Source: a virus. From it: a stretch of DNA of 40,397 nt. A program made the position numbers and the translations under genes. The stretch is taken from IMG/VR virus record IMGVR_UViG_3300038421_000080, positions 1-40,397 of that record, one strand, 5' to 3'. Below the pieces are notes generated by a model. The model was not told where the DNA came from. It saw only the letters and a list, made by a program, of their open reading frames with translations, and searched no databases. How positions within the stretch are numbered: the first letter of the stretch is position 1; every line of letters starts with the position of its first letter. Positions 21,435 through 31,927 of the stretch are shown piece by piece.

Positions 21435-24400
21435 TTACTTGAACTCCTTCGGGCTACGGAAGAGGAGGTCCTGCACCGGCTCGTCCATCTTTCCAGAAGT
21501 GAAGTCTTCGAGGAACCGTGAAGCGTTCCACGCCGCCAGCGTTGGGGTGTGGGTGAGCGTTCCCAGCGCCTCGACGAACAGGGCCTTCTTCTCCGAGTCG
21601 GACATCCGGTCCCCGGAGACCTCCTTGCCCGCCAGCGCCGCCCCGCGGAGCACGGCGGTCAGCCACGGTGCTGTGCGGGCCTCCCTCTCGTTCAGGAAGG
21701 CTTCGGCCAGGGCGCCTGCGAGGGGCACTGTGCGGCTGACGTAGATGAGCTGTTCCACCGCCAGCCAGTGCAGCCAGTCTCCTTCATCGCGCTTCCGGTC
21801 CGGCTCCTTCCCGCGCATGAGCCCTTCGAGCATGACCGGCAGGAGCACGGCCCACCACCAGCGGGCGGCGTAGTCCCCGACCTTCGCGAGCGTGGTGGTC
21901 TTGCTCGACTTCTCGGCCAGCTGATTGAAGAGCACGGAGAAGTAGGTGTACATGACCACGAAGATTCGAGCGCCCTCGGAGACCCGCTGGACGGCGGCGG
22001 TGTTCAGGATGCCGCCCCCGGTCTGGGAGAGCCGGACCGTCGAGTTCGCGAAAGCCACCGGGTCCGCGTGCCCCTCGTCGAGCGCCTTCTGCCGGGCAGC
22101 GTACCAGGTGATGGCATTCACGGCTTTCTGCACCAGCATCATTCCGCCGAGAGCGAAATGCGCGAGCTGCGACTTCAGATGTCCGTATTCCGAGAAGACC
22201 GAAGTCATCCGCTCGAAGTACTGCGTGATGTCCCGGTCCACCTGGCGGTCGATGTTCTTCAGCTCGCTCGACAGCTCGTTCACCTCCTGGAAGGGATTCC
22301 CTTTCGCGAATTGGGCCATGAACTCCCCGATGCCCTTCGCGGTGTTGACGAGCCCGACCTCTTTCGCGGTGACGGTGAGCCCGAGGGTCTGCATCAGGGC
22401 GGTGGTCACCTTCCCGCCGAGCAGCACGATGGATGAGCCGAAGCGCAGGTGCCGCAGCACGCTCTCGATGAAGGTGGTGTTCTGGTGGATGTTGCCATCC
22501 GCCGCGATGGCCTGCAGCCAGGGGCGGAACATCTTCCAGACCTCGTGCCCGAGGGCCCCCTCGATGGCGGCCTTCATCCGCTTGTCGTTGGTGAGCCGGT
22601 CCACAGCCCGCACCGCCTCGTAGTGCGTGAGGTAGTGGATGACCTCGTTCAGGTGCGCCGGCACCACGTCGAGCGACAGCAGCAGCGGGCTCATGTCGTT
22701 GCCGCGCGCCTTGGTGAATCCTGACTCGACGACGGGCCGCAGGAAGTGGTTCTCGAACACCTCGCCGGTCTTCCGCTCCGCGGTCTGCAGCCCAAGCGTG
22801 CTGGCCTTCGGGTCCTTCACGATGGGGTAGTAGCCGCCGGTCAGCTCCAGCTCCCCCAGCTTGAAGGGGGTGGCCTCCACCTGCTCGGGCGCCACGCCGA
22901 TGACCCGCTCCGACAGCGCCTTGATTTGCGGCCAGAGCGACCCGACCGTCTTCCAGATGTGGTTCAGCAGGGCCACGTCCTTCGCGTTCAGCAGCTCGGA
23001 CAGCCGCTGCTTCACGGCTTCCTCGCTCCAGCCGTACCCGGTGAGCAGGCGGACCATGTTCCCGTCGTTGCCCATGTTGAGGGCGACGGCCAGGACATCC
23101 CGCAGGAGGAGGCTGTGCCCCAGGAAGTCCACCCGGGTGTCGTAGCGCAGCCGGTCCTGCAGGCTCATCTCGTCGAAGGGCCGGCGCAGCTCCATGAGCA
23201 CCTGCTCCGAGAGCTGGGCCTTGTCCGCCTGGGCCAGCACCAGCGGCTGGAAGAGCAGGCTGTGGATGAACCCCGCGGTCTTCCCGCCATCCAGCTCCCG
23301 GCAGACGAACTCCACCTTCTTCAGCTGCACGTAGCCCTTGTCCAGCCACTCCTTCTTCTTCGCCCACCAGGTTGGCGTGCCCGGCTTGTGCGAGTAGTTC
23401 ACGCCTTGCGTGGACTCGATGTGCGCTGTTGCTTGATTCACGGTATCGTTGAAGGACCGAAGCTCTCGCCCCAGCCGAATCTTGTTCTTCAGCTGGGCCA
23501 GGTGCGCCAGGTTCTCGACGGCCGCCTTCACGGCAGACAGCTCATCCACGGACAGCTCCCGCCAGTTCTTCAGCGTGAGGTCCGGGGGAATGGCGACGGG
23601 CTCCCCCGCGTCCTGCAAGTTCTGCAGGTACGAGAGATACGACGCCCGTCGCTCCATCGACTTCAGCCCGCGAGTGCGGAAGTCGAGCCCTTCGATGATG
23701 GCGTCGATGGCGCCCAGGTAGTCCTGGCCCGCCATCCCGATGCGCTTGCGCACCGAGAGGTCCTGGAAGGAAGACAGGTACTCCCGGGTCTTCGCCGCGT
23801 TCTCCGCTTCCCGGGATACCAGCTTCCACATCTCGCGGGCCCAGAGCTGCCGGCGCTTCTGGGAGTAGGCCTCCTGGAAGTCCTTCGCGGCGTAGGCCTC
23901 CTGGGCGAGCCGGGCGGCCTGCTCCTCGGCGCGGAGGAACCGGCCGGGCTGCAGCTCCAGGACGGTCATCTTCGCCACAGCTTCCCGGGCCGCGAGCTGG
24001 ATGGCTGCCCGCGCGGACTTCGGGTTCTCCGCAGTCACCTGCTTTCCCAGCGCCTCCAGCTCCGTCTGCAGCGCGAGCCCCACCTCGTTCGAGTGCAGCT
24101 CCTTCAGCGCGGTCTCTTCGAGCCAGGCCGGCGTGGCGCCGTACCCGGGGTACTTCTCGACCATCCGCTGCTCGAACTTCGCCTGGATGGCCTGCCGCCG
24201 GGCCGGTGCGGCCGACAGGGCGTCCAGCAGCTGATGGCCGGTGATGAAGCCGAAGTAGGGGGCCAGCACGTCCGGGTGGATGCCCTTCTCCTCCGAGAGA
24301 ACGCGCAGCTTGCGGAGGTTGTAGTCCGCCATCCCGGGGATGCCGAGCGTGCCCTTCATGTTCTTCACCGTCTCCCAATCCAGCTTCTTTCCGGTGAAGT

Positions 24401-27400
24401 CCTCGGCAGCTCCCTCCAGGCCCTTGCCCGTGCGCAGGAAGGCGATGGCCCGTTGCGCCGGGTCCGCGTCCACCTCCTCGGTCACCTCCGCGCGCACCCT
24501 GTCCGCCTCTTCGCCCACGCCTCGCCGCAGCTCCGCGATGGCCTCCCGCTCCAGCCGGTCCCGCGCCTCCTTCAGCCCCTTCTCGAAGCGGGAGCGGTAC
24601 GCCTCGTAGGCCTGCTTCGGCATCGACTCGGGGCCGAGCACTGGCAGCAGCCGCAGCTTCTGGGTCTGGAAGGCAATCTCGTCGTCGGAGGCCAGCATCC
24701 GGTCCATCACCTGGCGCACCTCATCGGTCAGCTCCACGTCGAGCTGGAAGAGGTGCCGGTAGACGAACCGCAGCCACGCCTTGAACTGCTGGAAGGCGCC
24801 CACCAGCTGCTCGCTCGGAGCCTTCCCTTCCCGCAGGTACGCCTCGAAACCACGGGCAAACTGCTCCAGCTGCTCCCGCGTGTACTCCTCGCCGGCCTTG
24901 CGCCCGAGCCACTGGTCCAGCACCAGGAGGTCCGCCTGCGTCTCCGTGTGCCCGGCTTCGGCGTCTCGCCGCATCATCTCCAGGAAGGCGTGGCCCGACT
25001 CGTGGAGGAAGGTGGAGAGGTTGGCCTTCCCTGTCAGCGTGACGCGGAAGTAGTCCCGCTGCGGGCTGAAGGAGATGGAGCCCCGCGGAGTGCCGGCAGT
25101 CGTCTTCTGGTAAAGAGGGACCCCGACCTGCGCGATTTCCTGCATCCGCTCGGGAGCGATGTCCGCCACCCAGACCTTCTCCCCCTCGGCTTGTGCATCG
25201 AACATTTCCAGCGTGTCTTGTACTTCTGAAGCGGTGAGGCTGACATCTGCCAGAGCCGTGCGGATTTGCGCTGATGTCACACCAGCGGCATTGTCGTCTT
25301 CCGCGAAGAGCAAGTGCTCCTGCCCGGGCGGGGTATGCCCCAGCGTCTCGCGCAGCCGCTTCAGCTCATCCAATTCTGACATCTGAGAGCCGGCCCCCGA
25401 GGCGATGAGTTCGAACTCGGCCTGGAGGTCCAGCAGCTTGTCACGGAGTGCCTTCTCGGTGGCGTCCAGCTCGGTCGAGGAACGCATCCGATGCTCTCCG
25501 GGCTGCTCTACGGTGCCGAAGAGGTCCGGGTGCTCCACCAGCTTCAGCTCCTCTTCTATCCTCTTCGCTTCTGCTCGCAGCTCCAGGAGGCGAGCCGCTG
25601 CGCGCGGCTGCTCCATCATCCAGTCTTCTTGGGAATTGGTGTCCGGCTCCCCCAGGAGTTCCCGGGGAACCCGCACGGAGGAGGCCCCTTCGTCCTTGTC
25701 GTACTTCTCGGCCAGCACGCGGTCGCGGATGGTCTCCTTGCGAATGGCTGCATCGAGCAGCTTCTGGAGCGCGGAACGGGTGTCCGGTCCAGCCCGCCAC
25801 ATCGTCTCCTGCTCCGCGAGCCCCGGATGCGCGACGAGCTGCGGCTTGGCCTTCCCCACCGACTCGACCACGGAGGGCAGTTCCCGGTCCATCATCCGGC
25901 GGAAAGCTGACCCACCCACGGTCAGCTCTTTGCCCTGCACCTTGGCGGCTTCGCCGGGGGCCGCATCCAGCTTCTGCAGCAGCTTCTCCGCGATGTTCGA
26001 GCCCAGCCAGTCGGCCAGGTCCGCGGGGCTCTTCACCGTCTTCTTCTGCACCGAGGAATCGTTCTGCCGGGCGTCGAAGGTATAGCCTTCCGCGTCCTTC
26101 GTCAGGGTGATGGTGTCCACGCGCTCCAGCAGCGCGTTGTCCCAGCGCTCCAGGGTCTGGGTCCCGGTCACCCACCCGATGCTCGTGTAGCCTTCCTCCG
26201 CGGCCCAGAACAGCAGCCGGCGCATCATGGCTTCGGGCCAGGCCCCGTGGAGCGGGGCTTCCGGGACCAACCCGCGGTCGGAGATAGCGTCCCGGTTCAG
26301 CTCCTCGGCCGCGGCGTGCCGGTCCGTCTCGGCGGATTCGTAGCCGGTGGCCGGGTCCTTCCACTTCATATCGGTCCCGGTGACCGGAACCAGGCGAGCC
26401 TCGGTGCTCGCCACGCTCGTCATCCCGCCCGCCTTGATGATGGCCTTGTACTTGGCCTCCACATCCGCGTTCGGCACAGCATCTTCTCGCTCCTGGAGAG
26501 TCTTCAAGCTGTTCCGGGCAGCCGCCACCTTCTTGTACGCGGACTGGAAGCGGTCGCTCTGAATTTCCTCGATGAAGAGGACCTTCTTTCCATTGATGAT
26601 GTGTTCCGCGAAACGCGCATGGGCGAGATAGCCCGGGATGCCTTGGTAGTGCCCGGTGGACTCCCACTTGTCCAGGGGAGTCGTCAGGATGATGTTCCGG
26701 TAGCTTCCGGGTGTTGCCAGCTTGCCCGACTTCAGCTGATAGGAGGACCACGGCACTTCCTTCCTCAACGTGCTGGGGCTGCCATCTATCAGCCCCGCGG
26801 CAGCCAGCTCCTCCACGATGGCGTCGAATTCGTGGGCCGCCCGAGAGCCTTCGGTGTCGCGCAAGTAGCCCGAGACCTCATCGGGCCCTGAGTACTCCTC
26901 GGTCGTGAAGGCGAAACCGGAGTAGCGGGTTACTCCGCGGCTGGTGACACGCACGCTCACGTTTTCGTCTTCGCCTACGGAATTGAAATCCTCCACTGCG
27001 CTTTCGAGCGCGCCCTCCCGGAGGCTTTGCAGGAAGGCTTTCCGGCTGTCCTTCCACTCCGTCAGGTCGTCGCGCCTTCGCGGCTTGGGGTTGTCCTCTT
27101 CCCACTGCGCCACCGCGTCCGGGTCCACTTCCTCCATGTCCACGCTCTCGTCCGCGAAGTTCTCCACTATGGCGGACAGGCGTTCCAGTTCACGAGCAGT
27201 CCTTGAGCTGGATGTTTCGCTGACATATTCAAGGATTGAATCAATGTTATCACTTTCCTCCGTGGTCTGTCCTTCTGCGGCGAAGGTGAACTGCCCGTCG
27301 CTGTCCTCGTTCCAGCTGATGGGGAAGTCGTTCAAGTCCGACCGGATTTCATCGAGCCGGTCTTCCGTGATGGACCCGGGTGCGCTGGATGGCGCCCCTG

Positions 27401-30119
27401 CTGTGCGCTTGGAGGGCGTGGACTCCAGAACAGTCTCTCGCACGTCTACCTTGTGCGACTGGATGAAGTTCCCCACCTGCTCCTTCGTCAGCGTTCCACG
27501 GAAGGTGGAGCGGAACTTCTCTGCCTCGGCGTCCTGCACGCCGAGCAGGGTCATCACTTCCCCGATGTCCTTCCGCTTCCAGGCAGCCTCGATGTCGTCG
27601 AGCCACTTCTTCAGCCCGATGTACTCCAGCTCCTCCTTCTTCACGCCGGGGGCCTTCGAGACAACAGCCCACCAGCTCTTCGGGTCGCCCTTCTCCTGCT
27701 TCACCAGGTCCAGGGCATTCTCCACCGCGGACCAGAACGGCGGGGTGAACTCCTGCTGCTGCCCGCCCTCCTGGAAGAGCGTGACACCCTTCTCGCGCAG
27801 CTGACTCTTGTACTTTTCCCACAGCGACTCGACGGGGACCCGCCGCAGCACCCGGTACGGCAGCCGGTACACCGGCAGGTCCAGGGCGTTGCGCAGCTGC
27901 TGGATAGGAAGGCCCATCTCCTGCAGCCGGGCGTACATGCGCATGGACGCTGGCAGGAGTATCTGGTCGGACTCGAACGAGAGGTCCTGGTTCTTCGCGA
28001 ACTGCAGCGCGCGGATGTAGAGCGCAGTCGCAACGCCCTTCCCGCCCCAGGTGCTGCGCATCCGCTGGCTTTCCGGGGTTTCGTTGGCGAAGGATAGGGG
28101 CCCCAGCGTCGAGACGATGAAGGTGCCCTCCTCGATTTTGCCTTCCAGGTAAAGCGGTGACCCAGGAATGCTGAACCTGTACCAGGGATACGGGCTCGCC
28201 GGGTTCAGCTCCTCGATGGTCACCTCGTTCGGGTCCGCCTGCTCCAGGGCCGTGAAGTCCCGGGCGACCATCAGCGACGTGACCTGGTGCTTCAGCTGCT
28301 GGTTGGACGGGTCCTTCGCCAGCGCTGCTTCCGCCGACTGCAGCTCGGTCGTGATGTCCTGGTGAGTGATGTCGAGCTGCTGCTTCTGGTAGTAGGCCCA
28401 GGCATCCTTGGCCGCGCCACGCTTCGCCCGGCTCTCGGTGAAGGCTGCCCAGAGCGACGCCTCCTGCCGAGCCTGTGCGGCGGGGGTGCCCAGCACCTCC
28501 CGCTTCTGCACCACATCCTGGAAGACACGCCGGGCCGGGGTGGGCTCTTCCCCCTCGGCCAGGGGCTTCTCCATCTCCTTCATCACGCCGGCCACGTCCT
28601 TGCGGACCTGGGCCGCCTCTCGCGTCGTGAACCCGTCTCCCACCCGGATGTCCGGGATGATGGACTCGAAGCCCTTCAGCCCGGCGACCTTGGAAGCCAC
28701 GTCCTCGGTCGAGACCACCACCTCGTCGGCCCCGGAGGCGGCTTGCCGCTGCACCCCGGGCAGCTCGGTGGCGAGGTCGCGGCCGGCTTCCTGGAACAGG
28801 GTCTGCAGCTTCTCCAGGGGCATCTTCACTTCCGGGACTACCCCGTAGCGCTGCTGCAGCTCGCGGACGTAGGCTGCCCGCTCGTCGGAGAGCGTGGCGA
28901 GGGTCTTCGAGTCCAGGGCGGTCTGCGCGAGCCCCTTCCAGAAGTTCACCCGGTCCTCGGCCAGCTTCGCTTCCTGCAGGTCGAGGCGCAGCCCGATGAG
29001 CGCGCGGGGCCCGGAGAAGGCGAAGGTGGCGTAGGCCCCACCCTTGCCAGCGTCCAGGGTCCGCTGCAGCGCGTCCCCGAAGGACGGCAGCTGCGCTCCT
29101 GCCACCGAGCGGTTCAGGATGGTGGACATCTCCTGCAGGGCCTCGGTGACCCCTTCGGAGACGGCGCCCTCCGCGACGTGCTTCAGGAAGGAGGCCACCG
29201 CCGCCTTCTTCGTGGGGTCCTTCAGCAGCTCCAGCATCAGCTTCCGGCCCACGGCCCTCTGCATCGCCTTCACCGGGAAGAGCCGCAGCACCGATTCGAG
29301 GCCGATGGACTCCAGGCTTCCGTTGATGTAGCGAACGATGGTCGAGGCCAGCGCCGCGTCTTCCGGCTTGACCCCAGGCTCCTTGATGTACTCGCGGTAA
29401 GCCAAGCCCTCTTCGAGCATCCCGGCGCGTTCCGTCGCCCCGACGAGATGCCCAGCCTTGGCCCCGGCGGCGGCGGCTCCGAGGAGCACGGGGGCCGCGA
29501 CGGGCGCCCCGGCGACGAGGGCCGCCCCGCCGGCCAGCACCGCGCCGACTGCCGCGCCCTGGTACACCCGGTTCGGGTTCAGGGAGAAGAGCATGTTCGG
29601 CGCCTGCTCGGCCGAAGCAGGAACCAGCCCGGAGATGTAGCCCATGTCGGGCTCGCGGGCGGTCTCCTTCTCCAGCAGGTCCATCCGGGAAAGGTCCGCG
29701 GGGGTGGCCTTCCCTTCCTTCTGCTTCAGCGCCAGGGTCGCCAGCTCGACGGTCTTGGACCCCTTCTCCCAGCCCTGCGAGGCCTCCCAGGCGATGTCGC
29801 GCCAGCCCCGGAACAGCTTCTCCAGGGTGCCCATCGGCTTCACGTCCGCCTGCAGCGCGGCGGCCTTCCCCTGGTCCGTGAGCGTCTTCGCCAGAACCGG
29901 GTGGTCCTGGGCCAGCGTGTTCCAGTCCAGCTCGGGCGGCTTCGGCTCGGGCAGCGCCTCGGCGGTCTCGAACCCGAGTCCCTGGTCGTTGGCAACCCGC
30001 AGGGTGCGGGCGGCCTTGTCAGGAGCACGGAGGCGCGCGAAGTCCTGCGCGCTCTTCAGCTCCTGGGCCTGGTCCGCCTCCCCGGGGCCGATGACCGGGA
30101 TGTCGTCGAACTCGCTCAC
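21435..30119 (-). CDS. Giant polyvalent-type internal virion protein (2,894 residues)
   Basis: GTG 30119 overlaps the upstream stop as GTGA. Modules in order: a hydrophobic Ala/Gly-rich segment (about 187-225); a GNAT-like acetyltransferase region (about 645-735) with TWGGKGVATALYIRALQFA; and an acidic section (about 900-1080). Next is the pair of motifs typical of large polyvalent proteins, PGYLAHARFAEH...LFIEEIQSD (about 1165-1189) and APLHGAWPEAMMRRLLFWAA (about 1285-1305). A zincin-like HESGH follows at 1706-1710. Long helical regions come next, then hydrophobic C-terminal segments (about 2715-2735 and 2750-2765). By position it is the largest ejected core protein, like T7 gp16, and likely enters the cell with the DNA. 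The acetyltransferase and protease assignments rest on short motifs only. Confidence 0.85.
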   Translation of the reverse strand: MSEFDDIPVIGPGEADQAQELKSAQDFARLRAPDKAARTLRVANDQGLGFETAEALPEPKPPELDWNTLAQDHPVLAKTLTDQGKAAALQADVKPMGTLEKLFRGWRDIAWEASQGWEKGSKTVELATLALKQKEGKATPADLSRMDLLEKETAREPDMGYISGLVPASAEQAPNMLFSLNPNRVYQGAAVGAVLAGGAALVAGAPVAAPVLLGAAAAGAKAGHLVGATERAGMLEEGLAYREYIKEPGVKPEDAALASTIVRYINGSLESIGLESVLRLFPVKAMQRAVGRKLMLELLKDPTKKAAVASFLKHVAEGAVSEGVTEALQEMSTILNRSVAGAQLPSFGDALQRTLDAGKGGAYATFAFSGPRALIGLRLDLQEAKLAEDRVNFWKGLAQTALDSKTLATLSDERAAYVRELQQRYGVVPEVKMPLEKLQTLFQEAGRDLATELPGVQRQAASGADEVVVSTEDVASKVAGLKGFESIIPDIRVGDGFTTREAAQVRKDVAGVMKEMEKPLAEGEEPTPARRVFQDVVQKREVLGTPAAQARQEASLWAAFTESRAKRGAAKDAWAYYQKQQLDITHQDITTELQSAEAALAKDPSNQQLKHQVTSLMVARDFTALEQADPNEVTIEELNPASPYPWYRFSIPGSPLYLEGKIEEGTFIVSTLGPLSFANETPESQRMRSTWGGKGVATALYIRALQFAKNQDLSFESDQILLPASMRMYARLQEMGLPIQQLRNALDLPVYRLPYRVLRRVPVESLWEKYKSQLREKGVTLFQEGGQQQEFTPPFWSAVENALDLVKQEKGDPKSWWAVVSKAPGVKKEELEYIGLKKWLDDIEAAWKRKDIGEVMTLLGVQDAEAEKFRSTFRGTLTKEQVGNFIQSHKVDVRETVLESTPSKRTAGAPSSAPGSITEDRLDEIRSDLNDFPISWNEDSDGQFTFAAEGQTTEESDNIDSILEYVSETSSSRTARELERLSAIVENFADESVDMEEVDPDAVAQWEEDNPKPRRRDDLTEWKDSRKAFLQSLREGALESAVEDFNSVGEDENVSVRVTSRGVTRYSGFAFTTEEYSGPDEVSGYLRDTEGSRAAHEFDAIVEELAAAGLIDGSPSTLRKEVPWSSYQLKSGKLATPGSYRNIILTTPLDKWESTGHYQGIPGYLAHARFAEHIINGKKVLFIEEIQSDRFQSAYKKVAAARNSLKTLQEREDAVPNADVEAKYKAIIKAGGMTSVASTEARLVPVTGTDMKWKDPATGYESAETDRHAAAEELNRDAISDRGLVPEAPLHGAWPEAMMRRLLFWAAEEGYTSIGWVTGTQTLERWDNALLERVDTITLTKDAEGYTFDARQNDSSVQKKTVKSPADLADWLGSNIAEKLLQKLDAAPGEAAKVQGKELTVGGSAFRRMMDRELPSVVESVGKAKPQLVAHPGLAEQETMWRAGPDTRSALQKLLDAAIRKETIRDRVLAEKYDKDEGASSVRVPRELLGEPDTNSQEDWMMEQPRAAARLLELRAEAKRIEEELKLVEHPDLFGTVEQPGEHRMRSSTELDATEKALRDKLLDLQAEFELIASGAGSQMSELDELKRLRETLGHTPPGQEHLLFAEDDNAAGVTSAQIRTALADVSLTASEVQDTLEMFDAQAEGEKVWVADIAPERMQEIAQVGVPLYQKTTAGTPRGSISFSPQRDYFRVTLTGKANLSTFLHESGHAFLEMMRRDAEAGHTETQADLLVLDQWLGRKAGEEYTREQLEQFARGFEAYLREGKAPSEQLVGAFQQFKAWLRFVYRHLFQLDVELTDEVRQVMDRMLASDDEIAFQTQKLRLLPVLGPESMPKQAYEAYRSRFEKGLKEARDRLEREAIAELRRGVGEEADRVRAEVTEEVDADPAQRAIAFLRTGKGLEGAAEDFTGKKLDWETVKNMKGTLGIPGMADYNLRKLRVLSEEKGIHPDVLAPYFGFITGHQLLDALSAAPARRQAIQAKFEQRMVEKYPGYGATPAWLEETALKELHSNEVGLALQTELEALGKQVTAENPKSARAAIQLAAREAVAKMTVLELQPGRFLRAEEQAARLAQEAYAAKDFQEAYSQKRRQLWAREMWKLVSREAENAAKTREYLSSFQDLSVRKRIGMAGQDYLGAIDAIIEGLDFRTRGLKSMERRASYLSYLQNLQDAGEPVAIPPDLTLKNWRELSVDELSAVKAAVENLAHLAQLKNKIRLGRELRSFNDTVNQATAHIESTQGVNYSHKPGTPTWWAKKKEWLDKGYVQLKKVEFVCRELDGGKTAGFIHSLLFQPLVLAQADKAQLSEQVLMELRRPFDEMSLQDRLRYDTRVDFLGHSLLLRDVLAVALNMGNDGNMVRLLTGYGWSEEAVKQRLSELLNAKDVALLNHIWKTVGSLWPQIKALSERVIGVAPEQVEATPFKLGELELTGGYYPIVKDPKASTLGLQTAERKTGEVFENHFLRPVVESGFTKARGNDMSPLLLSLDVVPAHLNEVIHYLTHYEAVRAVDRLTNDKRMKAAIEGALGHEVWKMFRPWLQAIAADGNIHQNTTFIESVLRHLRFGSSIVLLGGKVTTALMQTLGLTVTAKEVGLVNTAKGIGEFMAQFAKGNPFQEVNELSSELKNIDRQVDRDITQYFERMTSVFSEYGHLKSQLAHFALGGMMLVQKAVNAITWYAARQKALDEGHADPVAFANSTVRLSQTGGGILNTAAVQRVSEGARIFVVMYTYFSVLFNQLAEKSSKTTTLAKVGDYAARWWWAVLLPVMLEGLMRGKEPDRKRDEGDWLHWLAVEQLIYVSRTVPLAGALAEAFLNEREARTAPWLTAVLRGAALAGKEVSGDRMSDSEKKALFVEALGTLTHTPTLAAWNASRFLEDFTSGKMDEPVQDLLFRSPKEFK

Positions 30120-31927
30120 TGAGCCTTCCTGAAGTAGTACCCCACGGCCAGGCCAGCCCGGAGCGGGTCATTCTCCGCGTCCGTCTTGCCCAGCTTCCCG
30201 GCGGAAGTGAGCCGGGCGTCGATGTCCTTCTGCTTCGACATGATGATGGCGAGGATGTTCGCAGCGTCCTGCGCCTGAAGAGGCTGCCGGGTGTACGACC
30301 TCCAGGCGGTGGCGATGCCGGTCTCGAAGCGCTGGTATACCTCGTAGGTCCGCTTCACGGAATCGGCCGACAGCTCCTTCCCGCCCTGCGCCCGCGCGAG
30401 GCTCTGGAAGGCGACCACCATCTCGGGCGGCACCCCGAGGGTCACCGCCTCGGGGCCCTTCGTCACCCACCACTTGCGGACGATGGGCAGCTCTCGGGCC
30501 ACGGTGTTGCGGATGATGGTGTCGCGCTCGTCCACCTGCAGCTTGCCGTTTTTGTCCCGGATGGCCTTCGCCAGCTCGTGCTCCACCACTCGCTGGATGT
30601 GCCCCATCTCCTTCTGCTTCTGCACGTTGGTGGTCTTCGGGTCGTACCCGTTCTCGACGAGCAGGCGGGTCACCTCCTGCATCGGCGTGATGAAGAGGTC
30701 GTTCAGCGCCTGCTCGTTCCCGGTGCGAAGCGCCACCTGCTTGTCGGAGAAGTGCTTGAAGTCGGCGGGCGAGAGCGCGCCCATGAAGGACAGCAGGGAC
30801 ACGGACTTCCCGCGGAACGGAATCCGGTCATCCTTGAAGAGGCTGGGCTCGTCCTGGGCCACCGAGTTCAGGAAGTGGTAGACCGAGAGGTCGGATTCCT
30901 GCTTTTGCTCTTTCTGCAGTGACGACAGGAAGAGGTTCGTGAAATGCTCGAACGCTTCCGGGGACACGGTGCCCACCTTAGGCAGCAGCGAGAAGGGGAT
31001 GGCCTGGCCCGGATGGCGAAGCCGGTAGTCGTTGATGCTGTTCCGGGCGGCTGCGTCGGCCTCCTTGAAGATGTCCTTGTCCTCTCGCTTCTGCTCCAGG
31101 TCGTACTGCTTCACCCGCGCCCGCAGGCCGGTGGCGAGGGCTTCCCGCTCCCGGACGGGAACGCTCGACACCTCGCGGCCCGCGATGAGGTCATCCACCA
31201 TCTTCAGCGCCTGGACTCGCTCCTCTTCGGAGGTCACCCCGGCGACGAGCTGCTGCACGAAGGGTTGGGACTCCCGGGCGTGAGCAATCTTGCCCAGCAG
31301 CGTCTCCTTCTCCCCCTCGGACAGCACGGTGGCGCCCTCCACCACCGAGGCTGCCAGCGGGAAGCTGCCAGCGGTCACCGCGGAGTCCACCGAGGCCAAG
31401 GTGCGGTTGCGGAGGTCGGCGTGCATCATCCGCAGCTCGTCCTTCAGCAGGTCAGCCCGCTGCGCGTCGATGTGCTCTTCCGCCTTCCACAGGAACTCCG
31501 AGCGCCACCCCTCCGCGCCGATGCCCTCGGCCGCCTGCTGCGCCAGCTTCTTCGCCTGGTGATGGAAGAGCGCCCCGGCCACCTCCCAGGTCGGGATTTC
31601 CGGCCGGTCCACCTCCACCATCTGCCCGGTCGCGATGTCGAACTGCTTCTCCGTCAGCTTCACGCCGCGGGGAGACTCCCCGCCGAAGCCCTCGCGCACC
31701 TTGTCCGCGGACATGGATGGCGCGGAGAGCAGCCGGGTCTTCAGGTCCGTGAGGTCGCTGGCGAGCCGCACCGCCGCTTCCTGCCCCTGTGTGCGGATGA
31801 CCTCCATCCCGTAGTTCTGCAGGCCCTTTGCCAGCTCCTCGCTCATCTGGCGAAAAGCAGCGTAGGGCTTCTCGGTGGTCTGACTGGAGGTCTGGACCGG
31901 CCCGTAGGTGATTTGCGGGAGTTCCAC
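30116..31927 (-). CDS. Internal virion (core) protein, gp15-like
   Basis: This encodes 603 residues from GTG 31927, directly after the upstream stop. It begins MELPQITYGPVQT, a start seen in podovirus internal core proteins. It is almost entirely helical and charged (QNYGMEVIRTQGQEAAVRLA, KKLAQQAAEGIGAEGWRSEF) with no membrane segment. By order (nozzle, small hydrophobic protein, mid-size helical protein, giant) it corresponds to T7 gp15, part of the core stack that is ejected to form the trans-envelope channel. Family assignment is mainly by position and composition. Confidence 0.82.
   Translation of the reverse strand: MELPQITYGPVQTSSQTTEKPYAAFRQMSEELAKGLQNYGMEVIRTQGQEAAVRLASDLTDLKTRLLSAPSMSADKVREGFGGESPRGVKLTEKQFDIATGQMVEVDRPEIPTWEVAGALFHHQAKKLAQQAAEGIGAEGWRSEFLWKAEEHIDAQRADLLKDELRMMHADLRNRTLASVDSAVTAGSFPLAASVVEGATVLSEGEKETLLGKIAHARESQPFVQQLVAGVTSEEERVQALKMVDDLIAGREVSSVPVREREALATGLRARVKQYDLEQKREDKDIFKEADAAARNSINDYRLRHPGQAIPFSLLPKVGTVSPEAFEHFTNLFLSSLQKEQKQESDLSVYHFLNSVAQDEPSLFKDDRIPFRGKSVSLLSFMGALSPADFKHFSDKQVALRTGNEQALNDLFITPMQEVTRLLVENGYDPKTTNVQKQKEMGHIQRVVEHELAKAIRDKNGKLQVDERDTIIRNTVARELPIVRKWWVTKGPEAVTLGVPPEMVVAFQSLARAQGGKELSADSVKRTYEVYQRFETGIATAWRSYTRQPLQAQDAANILAIIMSKQKDIDARLTSAGKLGKTDAENDPLRAGLAVGYYFRKAQ

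Noticed and set aside
22746-25229. 827-residue plus-strand open frame opposite the giant gene
   Set aside because: It is an antisense shadow with His/Leu/Val-biased composition and no recognisable motif. The same applies to 28287-30122, 12035-14020 and 32115-34427.
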